DNA from: Mytilus trossulus
Taxonomy: Eukaryota > Mollusca > Bivalvia > Mytilida > Mytilidae
Reading direction: 5' to 3'
Length of the DNA: 64,000 bases
NCBI RefSeq assembly: GCF_036588685.1
Contig: NC_086380.1
Span: 34,982,692-35,046,691 of the forward strand
Part shown: piece after piece, positions 10,022 through 20,560 of the stretch
How the letters are laid out: each line of letters starts with the position of its first letter
How positions within the stretch are numbered: position 1 is the stretch's first letter
Translations under genes and position numbers: made by a program
The notes under the pieces: generated by a model
Told to the model about the DNA's origin: nothing
Databases searched by the model: none
What the model saw: the letters and a program-made list of their open reading frames with translations, nothing else

Positions 10022-12408
10022 TTACATTGAAGTGTTATCATCACTTATTTTCATACGACCATCTGATAATGTTTTACTTAGTTTCACGTAGAACATTTCC
10101 TCAGAGTTGTACGGAGCCTCAGAATCAGATGGCCACACAAAACATACGACTTTATACCAAATTTCCTTCAATGCTTTTGGAAGTTTGTCTTTTTTTATTT
10201 CATCCTTCAGTATGACAACAACCATTGATTCACTTCCCTCTCTGAAAGCATGTATTCTTGTCATTTCTATTTCATACGTTCCCCAGCTACTTTCCAGAAA
10301 ATCCTCCGTGATAACAAATACAATCTTTCTGCTTGAATTGATAGCTTCTACGATGCAATCGGCAATTGGCTTCCCCACTTTAAAATCTTTGTGGTATAAA
10401 CAGAGGCTTAAGCCTTTTGAATGCAAATTGTCGTAGAGAGTTTTAACCCATGATATGTCTTTATGACTGTATGAAATAAACGCATCATGAATAAACTCTT
10501 CCGAAAGAGGCTTGTAATGCCTAAGTTTCATCTTTATTCTCAAAAAGAAATACTCAAATGCAAATCGGTAGCGATAGTATATTATTCCAAAGATCAAAGC
10601 CAATATGATGAAGGCACTAATACAACTTGCTAATGTTATCCATAGTTTTGATTGACAACTGACTTCATATGTTTTAAGGTTTTGAAAGAATTGAGACAAA
10701 ATTACAAGAGTCCCATTTTGGCTGACGCATTCTATTTCATCGACATCACTTATAAGACCTGAATGTTGCACCCATTTAAGAAATTTTAGTGTATTACAAG
10801 AGCATTCAATCGGATTTCCACGAAGAAATATACTTGAAGGTTTTATAATATTAAGTTTGGCAATATCGTCATCGCTAAGACAAGAAATTCTGTTGTATTT
10901 CAGACTGATAAGTTGAAATGTATTTGGTTTCGATGGAAAGTTTGGAAGTGATTGAAAGTTGTTTCTGTCGAAAATAATAGAAAGCTTTTGTCTAAAAGGA
11001 TGATTGAACAAGCCCTCTGGTAAAGATTTTATGTTATTTTTCATCAAGTCAATATGTTTTAGATCTGAATTGGTCTTTAGAAATTCTGATGCATTTTTAA
11101 GGGTATTCAAACCGATTCCAAGAGTAGCATCTTGTGCAATAAGAGTAATCAATTTAGGAAAATTTGACAGGAGATGTTCACTCAAAACTCTGCAGTCAAA
11201 TCCTGACATGTCCAAATACTCTAGATTTTAAATGCCATAAACCGTACCATTGCAATCTCGGAGTGTAACGTTGGTTATATTAACAACTTTTAGATTTGAT
11301 CCATTTAGAATAGTCAGATTAGCAATACTCCTCGTATTATATGTTTTAACGTTCGAATGGTAGTCCAATTGTTCTAAAGTCTTTGGAAGGCAAAACGAGT
11401 AAATTACATCATTTGGTGTCGATCTTTCTAGTCTGTCGTCTTTACCTATAACATGTGGAATTTTCAATATTTTTAAGTGTCTAAACGCACAAAAAGCAAA
11501 AACAAAACTATCTGTGCTGTCAAACATTAAATTTATGTTTAATTCTTCTAAGCAATTCTCTGTATATCCATATTTAAAAAAAGGTCCAAACTGTATGCCA
11601 AGTATACTATCAGCCATCAAATTTAACTTTTGAAGACATATTTCTTGAAGAACTGCGAAATGCGTATGGCCTAACACAAACCCGTTTCTATGTGGATTTC
11701 TATAGATACTTATTTCTGTCATATGTTTACCTTTGAAAACCTTAAAAGAATTAAATATACTACTTATTGTGTCGTACGTAGCAAATCTAAACACAATGCT
11801 TATCCTTAGTGTCTTTAACTCTGGAAAATATATGAACGTATCTGGTGCTAGAAAAACCACCGAATCAAGTGATAATATTTCTATTTTAAGACACTTCAAG
11901 TTTTGAAATAAATTGTTTGAATATCTCCGCAATCCAACAAGTTCAAGATCCTGTAATTCAGATAATTTACAAAAGCTATTATTTATTTGGAGTTTTCCAC
12001 GAAGATCAATTCCTAGCTTTACCAATGACTTTAAATGCGATATTTCGGACTGCAAAAAAGAGTATATTCATAAGAGAAAAGGTTTGTGTGTATTGTTAAA
12101 TCCTCAAGCGAGATCAAATCTTGAAATATTCCACCATGGAGAGAATTTGATGTTAACTTATTTTGTCTAAGGGAGAGATATGTAAGTTCTGTAAGTCCTG
12201 CGAATGTTCCCCGTTCAATTAGTTTTAGTTGATTCATTGACAAATCTAAGAGTCTCAGTTTTTTCGATTGTTGGAAAGACAATGCGGGAACTACCTGTAA
12301 TAAATTTCCTTGCAGATATATATCTGTTGTAGAATTTTGCTGGAAAATAGGCATTGATGTCAAATTTTTCATGGAATAATCTATTACGTTGACGGTCTGT
12401 TCATTCAT
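10022..12408 (-). pseudogene. Second Toll-like receptor, broken by a frameshift and a stop
   Basis: A close relative of the receptor at 1838-4243, read right to left. It has the same MNxQ start context, LRRs, LRR C-terminal cap NPIECSCNT, one membrane segment and a TIR domain with DAFISYSHKDISW and the same unusual BB loop KDFKVG. Two lesions interrupt it. One is an apparent loss of one T in a T-run near 12053-12059, which shifts the frame after the first 120 or so residues. The other is TAA at 11230-11228, where the intact copy has GAA (Glu in the AENLEY block). Everything else stays in frame, so the copy is recently broken, polymorphic or affected by a sequencing error in the homopolymer. 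Like the intact copy it begins just after an acceptor-like CATACAG, so the pair arose by DNA duplication and not retroposition. Confidence 0.88.
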
Positions 12409-13277
12409 TTTACTGTATGAGGCCTTTATTAAACCAGTAGAAGCAAAAACAAATGAATATCAAAGGAAATGTGTTATCATTTACATAAACAGCTAATATG
12501 TTATTATATTAGATGGATTAAAGTAAAAAAATAATTGTTTATAAAAAAAATGTTTTCTCATAACCTTTGTTAACTGTTAATCGCGTATTTGGACTAAATC
12601 TATTAATAAGTAATAACTGATAAAAAAAATAGGTTGATCGAACTACGAGGTCGTCTGCCATCTTGATTGTAAATATCAGAAACAAAATCGTATAGATCAA
12701 GGATTGGCACGATTACTGACTCATGTAATCGATTAATACTTTTTTGTGTATTCGTTTACCATTTTTATCTTTGCTTTATATAACATGTATAATATCAGAT
12801 AATTCAGATAATGTATAATGAATTCACATAGTATGACCAGAGGCAAGAAAACAAGCACATTAATCCCATTTTCTTTATTTCTGAGAGCACACTATATTAT
12901 AAGAGATATATTCCTATATCTTATCTTAAAACTCTACAAATATCGTTTATATTTTTTTCATTCTATCAAAATTAGGTTGACTGTCCATGTATTATCTGCA
13001 AAATCGGTGTGACTTTTTATTATATCATTAAAAGTATATACTATATTTTGGCAAATTATAAACAAGTTATCAATTTCAATTCAACTACCCATGTACATTA
13101 AACAATAAAAACTATAATTATTCAAAAAGTACGATAAAACAATTACAAAGTTTGTATAATAATTTATCCGGACCATTGGTCCTATAAGTCATCTTTTTAT
13201 ATCGTTTCTTGGACTAAATACTAATATGATATTTCTGAATTAATTTAAAATTATAAAATATAAATAATTTGAAAATG
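12409..13277. other. TLR 5' flank, nothing recognised
   Basis: Very AT-rich sequence upstream (in gene sense) of the broken TLR copy. No exon, signal peptide or recognised repeat was found. Confidence 0.3.
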
Positions 13278-13511
13278 TTATGGATTATACAACAACTGGT
13301 GACTTATATGAATTGCACGAACTATATACCTAGCTTTTTTCCAACTTTTGTAGAAAGTACTCAAAATTTTGATACAAATTTGAGAAATTGCCTTTAAATT
13401 GTTGAAAAAATCACCAACATGTTTAATTCGACAATCAATATAAAAAAGGCAGTCAAAATGAAAAAAAACATGGTACTCAGTTTCGGTCATTTTGCAATTG
13501 CTACAACACAT
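13278..13511 (-). pseudogene. LINE open reading frame 2 C-terminal relic
   Basis: A 77-codon frame on the minus strand reads CxxCKMTETEYHVFFHFDC followed by a Y..D.R stretch. This resembles the cysteine/histidine C-terminal tail seen after the reverse transcriptase of many mollusc LINEs (C..C...E.E.H..F.C..Y..R). No upstream RT is attached. It is called a relic on this motif alone. Confidence 0.4.
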
Positions 13512-14270
13512 GTAGTCTTTCTTCGAGAGTTTCGTTAAACAAATTCCAGTTATAAACTCATTTTAACATTCAGATTCCAGTAGGTTTATGAACCTTAAAT
13601 CTAAAAAGGCCCTATAAAGGAAATAATACAAATGAGCCTCATCATGGGTTTGTAATTATGTGATAACTTGGTAGTTTTTATAGTGACTACATGATTACAA
13701 GACAAAATATAAAATGATTATTTGATTATTTGATAATTTAGGACTGTATTATTGCTTTTTGATTATTTTGTTAAAAAATCTTAATGCTTATGTGATTTCT
13801 TGACCGTCCCCATGAGGGACCTCACTAGCAGGTAAAAATATCCCCAAGTGAAATTATGTCAAATGATTTAATCTGACTCATCCAACTGTTTTTTTTCTCT
13901 TAAATATCAGCACTACACCCTTTAATATTGATAATATTATTTAATCATAATAATGAAAAGAATACTCACCTACTAGCAGTATACATTTACATAGTGCCAG
14001 TAAAACATTAGATATTGCCATCTTCTTTTTGATATATTACAGTCTATATTGAAAACGTTTTCACATCTGTAATGAATTAAAACGACTAATAACTGAGAAA
14101 AAGAAGTTGTTTTGAAAAGACGAAAGACTTCCTGAATAAAAATACATCTGAACTAGAGGTCCAATAGCGTCACTAGGCCCTCACCGGCGTCTTAACCAAT
14201 GACCACTTATGTTGTTAAAATCATAATCAAAGGGGAATATCTCTATTAAGAGTTAACTGATTTTATCTAT
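13512..14270. other. No gene seen
   Basis: AT-rich non-coding sequence with no splice-bounded open frame or clear repeat. Confidence 0.3.
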
Positions 14271-14274
14271 TGAA

Positions 14275-14652
14275 GTGCCAGTCTTTGTAAGAATCAGGCA
14301 ATTTAGGTAAAAATTAAAACATGATGAGAAAAAACCCACCGAGGTAATCATGCTATTTAATACTAACCATCATCCCGAGTTAAAAAGTTTTAGTCTTTCG
14401 TTTGTGTGTGTCTGGTAATATCAAATAACTTGGTTAGAAAATTGGTTAGAATGATAGTAAATTACAGAGTTATCTCCCCTTATTCGTTAATTTCTAGTGC
14501 ATTTCAACCAAATTGTATCTTCTATTACCAGGACAGAAAATGGAAATGAATGTTATTTTTGTGCATAAAATGAACTGAAATCGATTTCAAAATGAATGGG
14601 TTTTTTTGGTCATGTTTTCACCACTGCCTGATTCTTAGGCAGTCTGGCACTG
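14275..14652. mobile_element. Short inverted-repeat element (MITE-like)
   Basis: The left end AGTGCCAGTCT...TAAGAATCAGGCA...AAAACATGA...AAAAAACCC is mirrored by the right end GGGTTTTTTT...TCATGTTTTC...TGCCTGATTCTTAGGCAG..CTGGCACT. About 380 bases in total with imperfect 55-60 base arms and no coding capacity. No clear target duplication was found. Confidence 0.6.
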
Positions 14653-14654
14653 AT

Positions 14655-15690
14655 TTTGTCAAGATAATAGGAACAATGCATCAAATTGGGAACAATCGTA
14701 ATTAAAGGATAATAACTTCAGTAAGTTGTCGATATAATAACATAAACGGTACAATTTTTTCAGCCCCAGATATTTGAATAAAGTATCGACTGACTATTTC
14801 TGTCTGGTTGACGTATTTGTAAATCTTAACCTTGTACATGTATTGCCGATCATGTTTTTCTATGCATATGTTCTGTTTACTTATTATGATTTAAAAAAAA
14901 TAATAAGTAACGTCGAACGACGACGGCCGACAAACGAATTATGCCAAGTGATGAGACAAGTTCACTTGTCTCTTTATGCTCTTTAGGCCAGGTGAGCTTT
15001 AAAGGTATAGCGTGACACCATTGTCTTTAATCTTTTCATTGTAAAATATACAACTTTCGCACACAGAAAAAAACCCACCTTATAATGCAAGTATTTGGAA
15101 AAACAATAATGTTTTAGATTTCACAATAATGGAAAAAGATATGATTTTGGAGGAATAACAAAGAAATTCGTGTTAAAAATTTGGTTCTTTATGTATGAGA
15201 CTTCGTTCAGTAGGTACGACAATGATCGGTCAACAAAATTCAATGAAGTATTATTTACCATCCGGGAAGTTTTTTAGTATTTGACAGAGGCGTAACTTGT
15301 ATATGTATACATTATGTTGAATGATCTTTGAAAGATCGAGCCGATAGTCTTTTTTTCGCTTACTAAGAGGTAAAAGAATGTTCCCTTTGTTGCAAATACG
15401 ATATCAGGAAGTTGTCACGATTGATCACCGGTAGTACTCATAGTTTTCTTTTCATAAAGATGCACAGTACTCAAAGTTTATACTGACTATACAGTGTTAA
15501 GTAAGAGACGACTTTGGTCTTTTGGTTGTATATCCTGATGTTACCTTTCAGAAAACCTAGCACACAAAGCATGTGTAAAATCTAGTTTCGATAATTAACA
15601 GTCTTTTGTGTGGAACTTTACAATATGTCTTAGAGAAATCTATGATAGTCTTGTTGGATTCCACTATCTATATATATAGCTATTGTCATA
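14655..15690. other. No gene seen
   Basis: Non-coding AT-rich stretch. A 70-codon open frame at 14774-14986 has no recognisable domain, splice context or partner and is not annotated. Confidence 0.3.
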
Positions 15691-15692
15691 CA

Positions 15693-15832
15693 AAAGATGA
15701 TGTGGCATTGCTAGTTTACCAATGATACAACTCTCTAAAATATTCCACATGACACAGAAACAGCTATAATAGTTCAACAAAGCCCATCTGCATAGTCAGT
15801 TGTTATAAAAGACCCCGAAATGACAAATGACA
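15693..15832 (+). repeat. Dispersed non-coding repeat (GATACAACTCTC family)
   Basis: Degenerate copy of a family also seen at 38801-39080 and 44083-44420 and partially at 28938-28990. Shared words include CAATGATACAACTCTC or GCCAATGAGACAACT, CAAAGCCCAT and CATAGTCAG. Confidence 0.6.
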
Positions 15833-16856
15833 AATGAAGAATACTTTTATTGAGAATTTGTGAATTGTAATACTTGTTCACGAGATCGTTTAGTAATTTG
15901 GTGTCACGACCTTTCCGAGCTCTAGATCCATGTTGCTATATGTGGTGTTCTTTTCTAGAGGTTTCATTAGGTTGCTTGTTATGATGTATGATCATTGTAA
16001 TTTGAAGCATACACATGTTGATAACACTGGGCGGCAGTGGTTATTATGACTTGCATTGAATCGGCGGTCGTTTCTTTTTCTATTCTATTCTACCATACAG
16101 TTACCGCTTTCAACAAATTGAAGATTATGTCACAGGAGGAAACTTACAAGACATAGATTGAAAAAATGTACAATTTTTTTAAAAATATGAAAAATTAAAA
16201 ATATAAAATGTTTTTTATAATAAAGTAAGATGTTGTAATTGAGTTAATATTGATGCTTAGAAATTGAAGATTTGAAAGTCTACTGAAGTGCAATTTACAA
16301 TGTTGTCCGGTAGTTTGTTCCAGTCGGTGATAGTTCTTGGAAAATATGATTCTTTTCTGTACTGTGTTTTTGCAGGATGGAATTTGGAAGCTGTTCGAAT
16401 TAGAATGTCTTATTTGTCTTTTTAGTGGAATTAATTTATTTTGTTTAGGGATTACAACCTTTTCGTGTTCAATTTAGTAAAGCATAAGCTGCATTACCAA
16501 TCTGGAGTCTTTTCTTCTGTCAGAGAGACTGCGCCATCCAAGAAGTTGTAACATATTACCAACGCTTGAGGTGTTAATTCTGTATTTGTTGGTATAACAA
16601 AACGCGCAGCCCTCCTTTGAACTTTTTCAATGCTATCTATGTCTTGTTGTAAGTATGGATCCCAAACAGAGCAAGCATACTCTAGTGATGGTCTTACTAA
16701 GGACTTATATGCTTGCTCTTTAATGGATGTTGAACTTATGTTCAGGTTCCTCCTTAGAAAGCCTAGTGTGCTATTAGCTTTCTTGCATATGTTGTTAATA
16801 TGCACATCCCATTTAAGGTTGGAACTGATGGTGACCCCCAGATATTTTACATTACA

Positions 16857-18059
16857 CCCAGATAGCAATACTTTGTTGGGCCAACATTGGTGATAAGTTG
16901 GCACAGTTGGTAAACAGTTGGCGTTGGCAGGACAACAAGAGACCAACGTTGGCCCAACAACACTCAGCCAACAGTTATTTTGACACTGTTGGCCCCTCGT
17001 TGCCCCAACAACTTGGTACCAACAGTCATTTTTGAATGGTTGGCCAAATGTTGGCCCAACATTTTCTTACCAACTGTTATTAAAGTAGTTGGTACAATGA
17101 TATTCAACTTATGTCGTCCATTGGTTCAGTGTAAGATCGTCTGACTGAACCCACTGAACCAATTTTAAACAAACTGGGCCTTTATAGCTTGTTGTTCGGT
17201 GTGAGCCAAGGCTCCGTGTTGAAGGCCGTACTTTAACCTATAATGGTTTAATTTTTAAATTGTTATTTGGATGGAGAGTTGTCTCATTGGCACTCACACC
17301 ACATCTTCCTATATCTATTTATTTGAATGCTCATTCTTAGGATATATTTCATGACAATATTGAAATATAAGCCAACATTGTGCCAACAATATGCCAACGT
17401 TTTAAGTACTTATCTCCCCGTTTTATACCACAGAATTTTTTTTAATTTTTTTTTAAATATTTATAATTTATTCCAAAGTGCAAACAAAAAGATGTACTCT
17501 TCATTCTCTTTATCTAACATTTTCAAATCTGTGTAGTCATTTAAATGTATTTATCTTAATGTTTGAATATTTTTTTGCGCAAACAAAAAATATTTAAATC
17601 CAGCTCAAAAAAAATAAATAAAATTTGAATATAGTTTCATTTAAAAAATAATCATAAAATTCTTCTAACCATTTGACACGAGTGATTTGACATGAGTGGA
17701 TTTTAAATGACTGTTGATTGTATATCATCTATGTACCATACAGTAGAGACCATAATTTACTGACTACTAATAAAAACTTATATGAAAAGCATAATTAAAC
17801 GTTGTTAAAGACGTTGGCAAACTGTAGTGCGACCAACAATGGCCCAACATAAATTCAAAACTAGACTACGTTGGTAGACTTTTGGCAAATAGTTAACTTT
17901 GTTAGCATACTGATGTTGGCCCAACAAAGACCCAACATGTTGTGCCAACGAAGGGCCGATGAGCAAAATGACAGTGGCCCAACATAGTTTTCCAACGTTG
18001 GCCCAACAATGTTGCCAACATAATGCTAACGTGGGCCCAACAGATGTTTGCTATCTGGG
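16857..18059. mobile_element. Inverted-repeat element rich in GTTGGCCCAAC words
   Basis: The ends are CCCAGATAGCAA (16857-16868) and TTGCTATCTGGG (18048-18059), a perfect 12-base terminal inverted repeat. The outer 250-300 bases on both sides are packed with variants of GTTGGCCCAAC and CCAACA, themselves near-palindromes. The middle is AT-rich and holds a SINE-like repeat copy at 17175-17320. It has no coding capacity and sits inside the LINE relic. No clear target duplication is visible. Confidence 0.75.
17175..17320 (+). repeat. Dispersed SINE-like repeat, copy 2
   Basis: Same unit as 6907-7074 and 36071-36238, nested in the GTTGGCCCAAC-rich element, which is itself nested in the LINE relic. 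Confidence 0.85.
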
Positions 18060-18165
18060 CACTTATCTTGGTGGAATGCCATTTTCCAGGTACTAGTAGT
18101 TTCCCACGATGCCAGTTTGTCGAGATCTTTTTGTAGTGTTAATTTATCCTGCAATTGGGTGTCCT

Positions 18166-18848
18166 ACTATACAGATACAGCCCTACAGATATCGCTATGC
18201 TGTATCTGTATACTATACAGATATCGCTTCTAAGCTCCGCCCACTGCCGGACTATGTATTGTTTGGACCTGTGTGACCTCAGAATGTGTATTCCACTTGC
18301 ATTCCAATGACGATGACAATTGTCGATTTCAAAACTTGAATGTGTATGATTGTGTTACAAAATCAGCCATGTCAATTTCAGCATGCATGTTTGTGAAAGT
18401 CAAGTCTGAAGCCTAGGACAACTCGTACACTTCTGTTTCAAATCGGACGATGTTTTGTTTTTAATTTTTACTGTTGAAATTACTTGTTATGTTAAAATAG
18501 ATATTTATTCACCTTGAGCGATGTATTATTATTTACCATTCGAGATTCTTTTTTTGCGAATCCATCTTCAGCGTAATGTGTGATTTTGATATTACTACGC
18601 GGGCCATAAGGGATTACAAATCGAAAATAAATGCTAAATATGTAAGTTTTTGTGTTTTTCAAAACACAAACAATTTACAGAATTTATTGCAGGATAAAGA
18701 CAATAACTGTTTAGTGTCTTTAAATATCAGCTGTATTTGTATTCGGCTCGAAACAGGTGTAGTAGCTCGCTAAAAGCTCGCATACACCTTGTTTCCTAGC
18801 CTCGTACAAATACAGCTGATATTTAAAGACACTAAACAGTTATTGTCT
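18166..18848. mobile_element. Foldback insertion in the LINE relic
   Basis: RT coding stops at about 18848 (after FADDTIVYL...NSDA) and resumes at about 18165 (TQLQDKL), so the 0.68 kb between them is inserted DNA. Its right part is a 44-base perfect inverted repeat, 18698-18741 against 18805-18848, containing TTTAAATATCAGCTGTATTTG and separated by 63 bases. The left boundary is approximate. Confidence 0.65.
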
Positions 18849-19607
18849 ATGCATCGGAGTTTGATTTTATTGCCAAATAAACTATCGTGTCGTCTGCAAA
18901 TAAATCTACTGTATATATGTTAGATTAGTTGGAATGTCATTAATAAAGTACAAGAAGAGACTTAAATTGGTCCAAGAACTGACCCCTGTGGAACCCCTGA
19001 CTCAACTGCAACATACTCAGCCTTTTCCCCCTCTAGAACTACTGCCTGTTTGCGATTGCTAAGAAAATTTTGTATCCAGTAATTTAATTCCACCTGTATC
19101 CCGGGATGATGAAGCTTATTAGTTAAAAAAAGAATGTGAAACTTTATCGAATGCTTTAGAAAAATCCATGACCTAAATATCGGTTTGTTTACCGTTTTCC
19201 ATAAATTCTAGTAGTTGTGTTTCGCAGGATCAACCTCTGCGAAATCCATGCTGTAGGGGATAATTAACTTGAAATGTTGTAATTATCTGATGTGTTTTAC
19301 TACGACTCGATGATGTGTTCTAAAAGTTTGCAACAAATCGTGACATGTAAGTGATATAGGACGGTAGTTTTCAGGGTTATATTGTTGGCCTTTTTGGTAT
19401 ACAGGAGAGACATGGGCAGTTTTCCAGTCATCTGGAACAACGCCTGTTTTGATTGACTTCTCAAAGATAATAGTAAGTATGGGTGCAATTTCATGTGAAA
19501 GTTCTTTTAAAAATCTTGGTTTAATTTCATCTGGTCCTGCTGCTTTAGATCATATGATACATTTCTTCTGTGGTTTTTTTATTTGTCCCGAATGGGATTT
19601 TACCATT

Positions 19608-19690
19608 TTGCATAAGTGGTGCGAGTTGGTAAACAAGAGTGGGGCGATTTTGTAAAAGCTGGGGCGATTAAGGAGTGGGGCGATTTGTCA
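19608..19690 (+). repeat. Dispersed repeat related to 7690-7865
   Basis: GAGTTGGTAAACAAGA and three GTGGGGCGATTT-like words match the reverse complement of the repeat between the TLR copies. Confidence 0.55.
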
Positions 19691-20270
19691 TGGATTCTTT
19701 TTAGAATCTGAATACTTTTTATCTGCCTGTAAATCACAAAATGTCGAAATGTTAACCCATATTATGCTCATTAAGCAAAAATTTTGTTCAATATTTTTTT
19801 TTATCGCATTCAAAGTTACGGAATCTTAAAAAATTACAATCGACAAACTTCGGTAGATTTCGTAGTCAAATTTTATGTGCCGAGTATTGCCGAATGAAAA
19901 ACGACGTCATTGAACTTTTACTTTCACTTTGGATGTTGCACAATATTTACAGAACTTTCTTCGGATCCCCAGTAGCAGAACCACCTTTCCTCCCACTTCT
20001 TTATGGTGCAGTCGTTCATACAAATGCACAAGATTGGTAGGTTGACATGCAACTCGTTTACTGTGAGCTCTTCCAGCAAATAGGTTCTGTTATAGCCTAA
20101 TATAACAATATAAAATTCATACTAATCGCCTTACCTCACAGTTAATTTTATAAAATTGTGCGTGGTGTGTAATTAAACACAATTTAAACAACAGAGTTGA
20201 AATTAGTGACAAATCCTTGGGCTCTTCTACATTATAATACTTATTTAGAAATAAATTTAGTTATTGTTGA
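19691..20270. other. No gene seen
   Basis: Non-coding. No supported exon or recognised repeat. Confidence 0.3.
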
Positions 20271-20274
20271 ATTG

Positions 20275-20490
20275 AGGGGGATAGGCTCTGGGTCCTGATC
20301 CCGAATTCCCGGGCTTAAATACACTAAATCCTGAGGTCCCGAAATTAAATAAAGTAAATTCTGGCATCCTGATATAAAAAAAAAGAATTCCCAGATCCTG
20401 AAAGGGTCAATCCCGAAATCCTAAGCTTAAAAACAGATGATCCCGGAGTCCCGATAAATGTCATATTCCCCCCTCTTGAATCACCAGATT
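20275..20490. repeat. CCCGAAATCCC-type degenerate tract
   Basis: Irregular repetition of TCCCGA, CCCGGA and ATCCTGA words. A second, tighter run of ATCCCGATTTT words occurs at 20574-20690, just inside the neighbouring element. Confidence 0.5.
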
Positions 20491-20560
20491 TCATTTTACT
20501 TTTAGCATGTTTAGTGATATATCGTCGCTGTTATGCAAAAACCTCGTATCTCAATTTTTT

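Larger units (their letters stand above)
16240..19560 (-). pseudogene. LINE reverse-transcriptase relic, split by insertions
   Basis: Non-LTR retrotransposon RT read right to left in three pieces. Piece 1 (19560-18849) has KAAGPDEIKPRFLKEL, DDWKTAHVSPVY, ENYRPISLTC, then VPQGSVLGP and the catalytic-site block FADDTIVYL. Piece 2 (18165-18060) has LQKDLDKLASWE and DKC. Piece 3 (16856-16240) has KYLGVTISSNLKWD, a C-terminal YACSVWDPY / VQRRAARFV block and a final DWNxLP-like tail. The order fits the Jockey/CR1-like LINE group. Frameshifts lie near 19330 and 18960, so it is dead. Two later insertions split it, at 16857-18059 and about 18166-18848. Roughly 30-35 codons between DKC and KYLGV are missing at the first insertion, so a deletion accompanied it. 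Confidence 0.85.
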
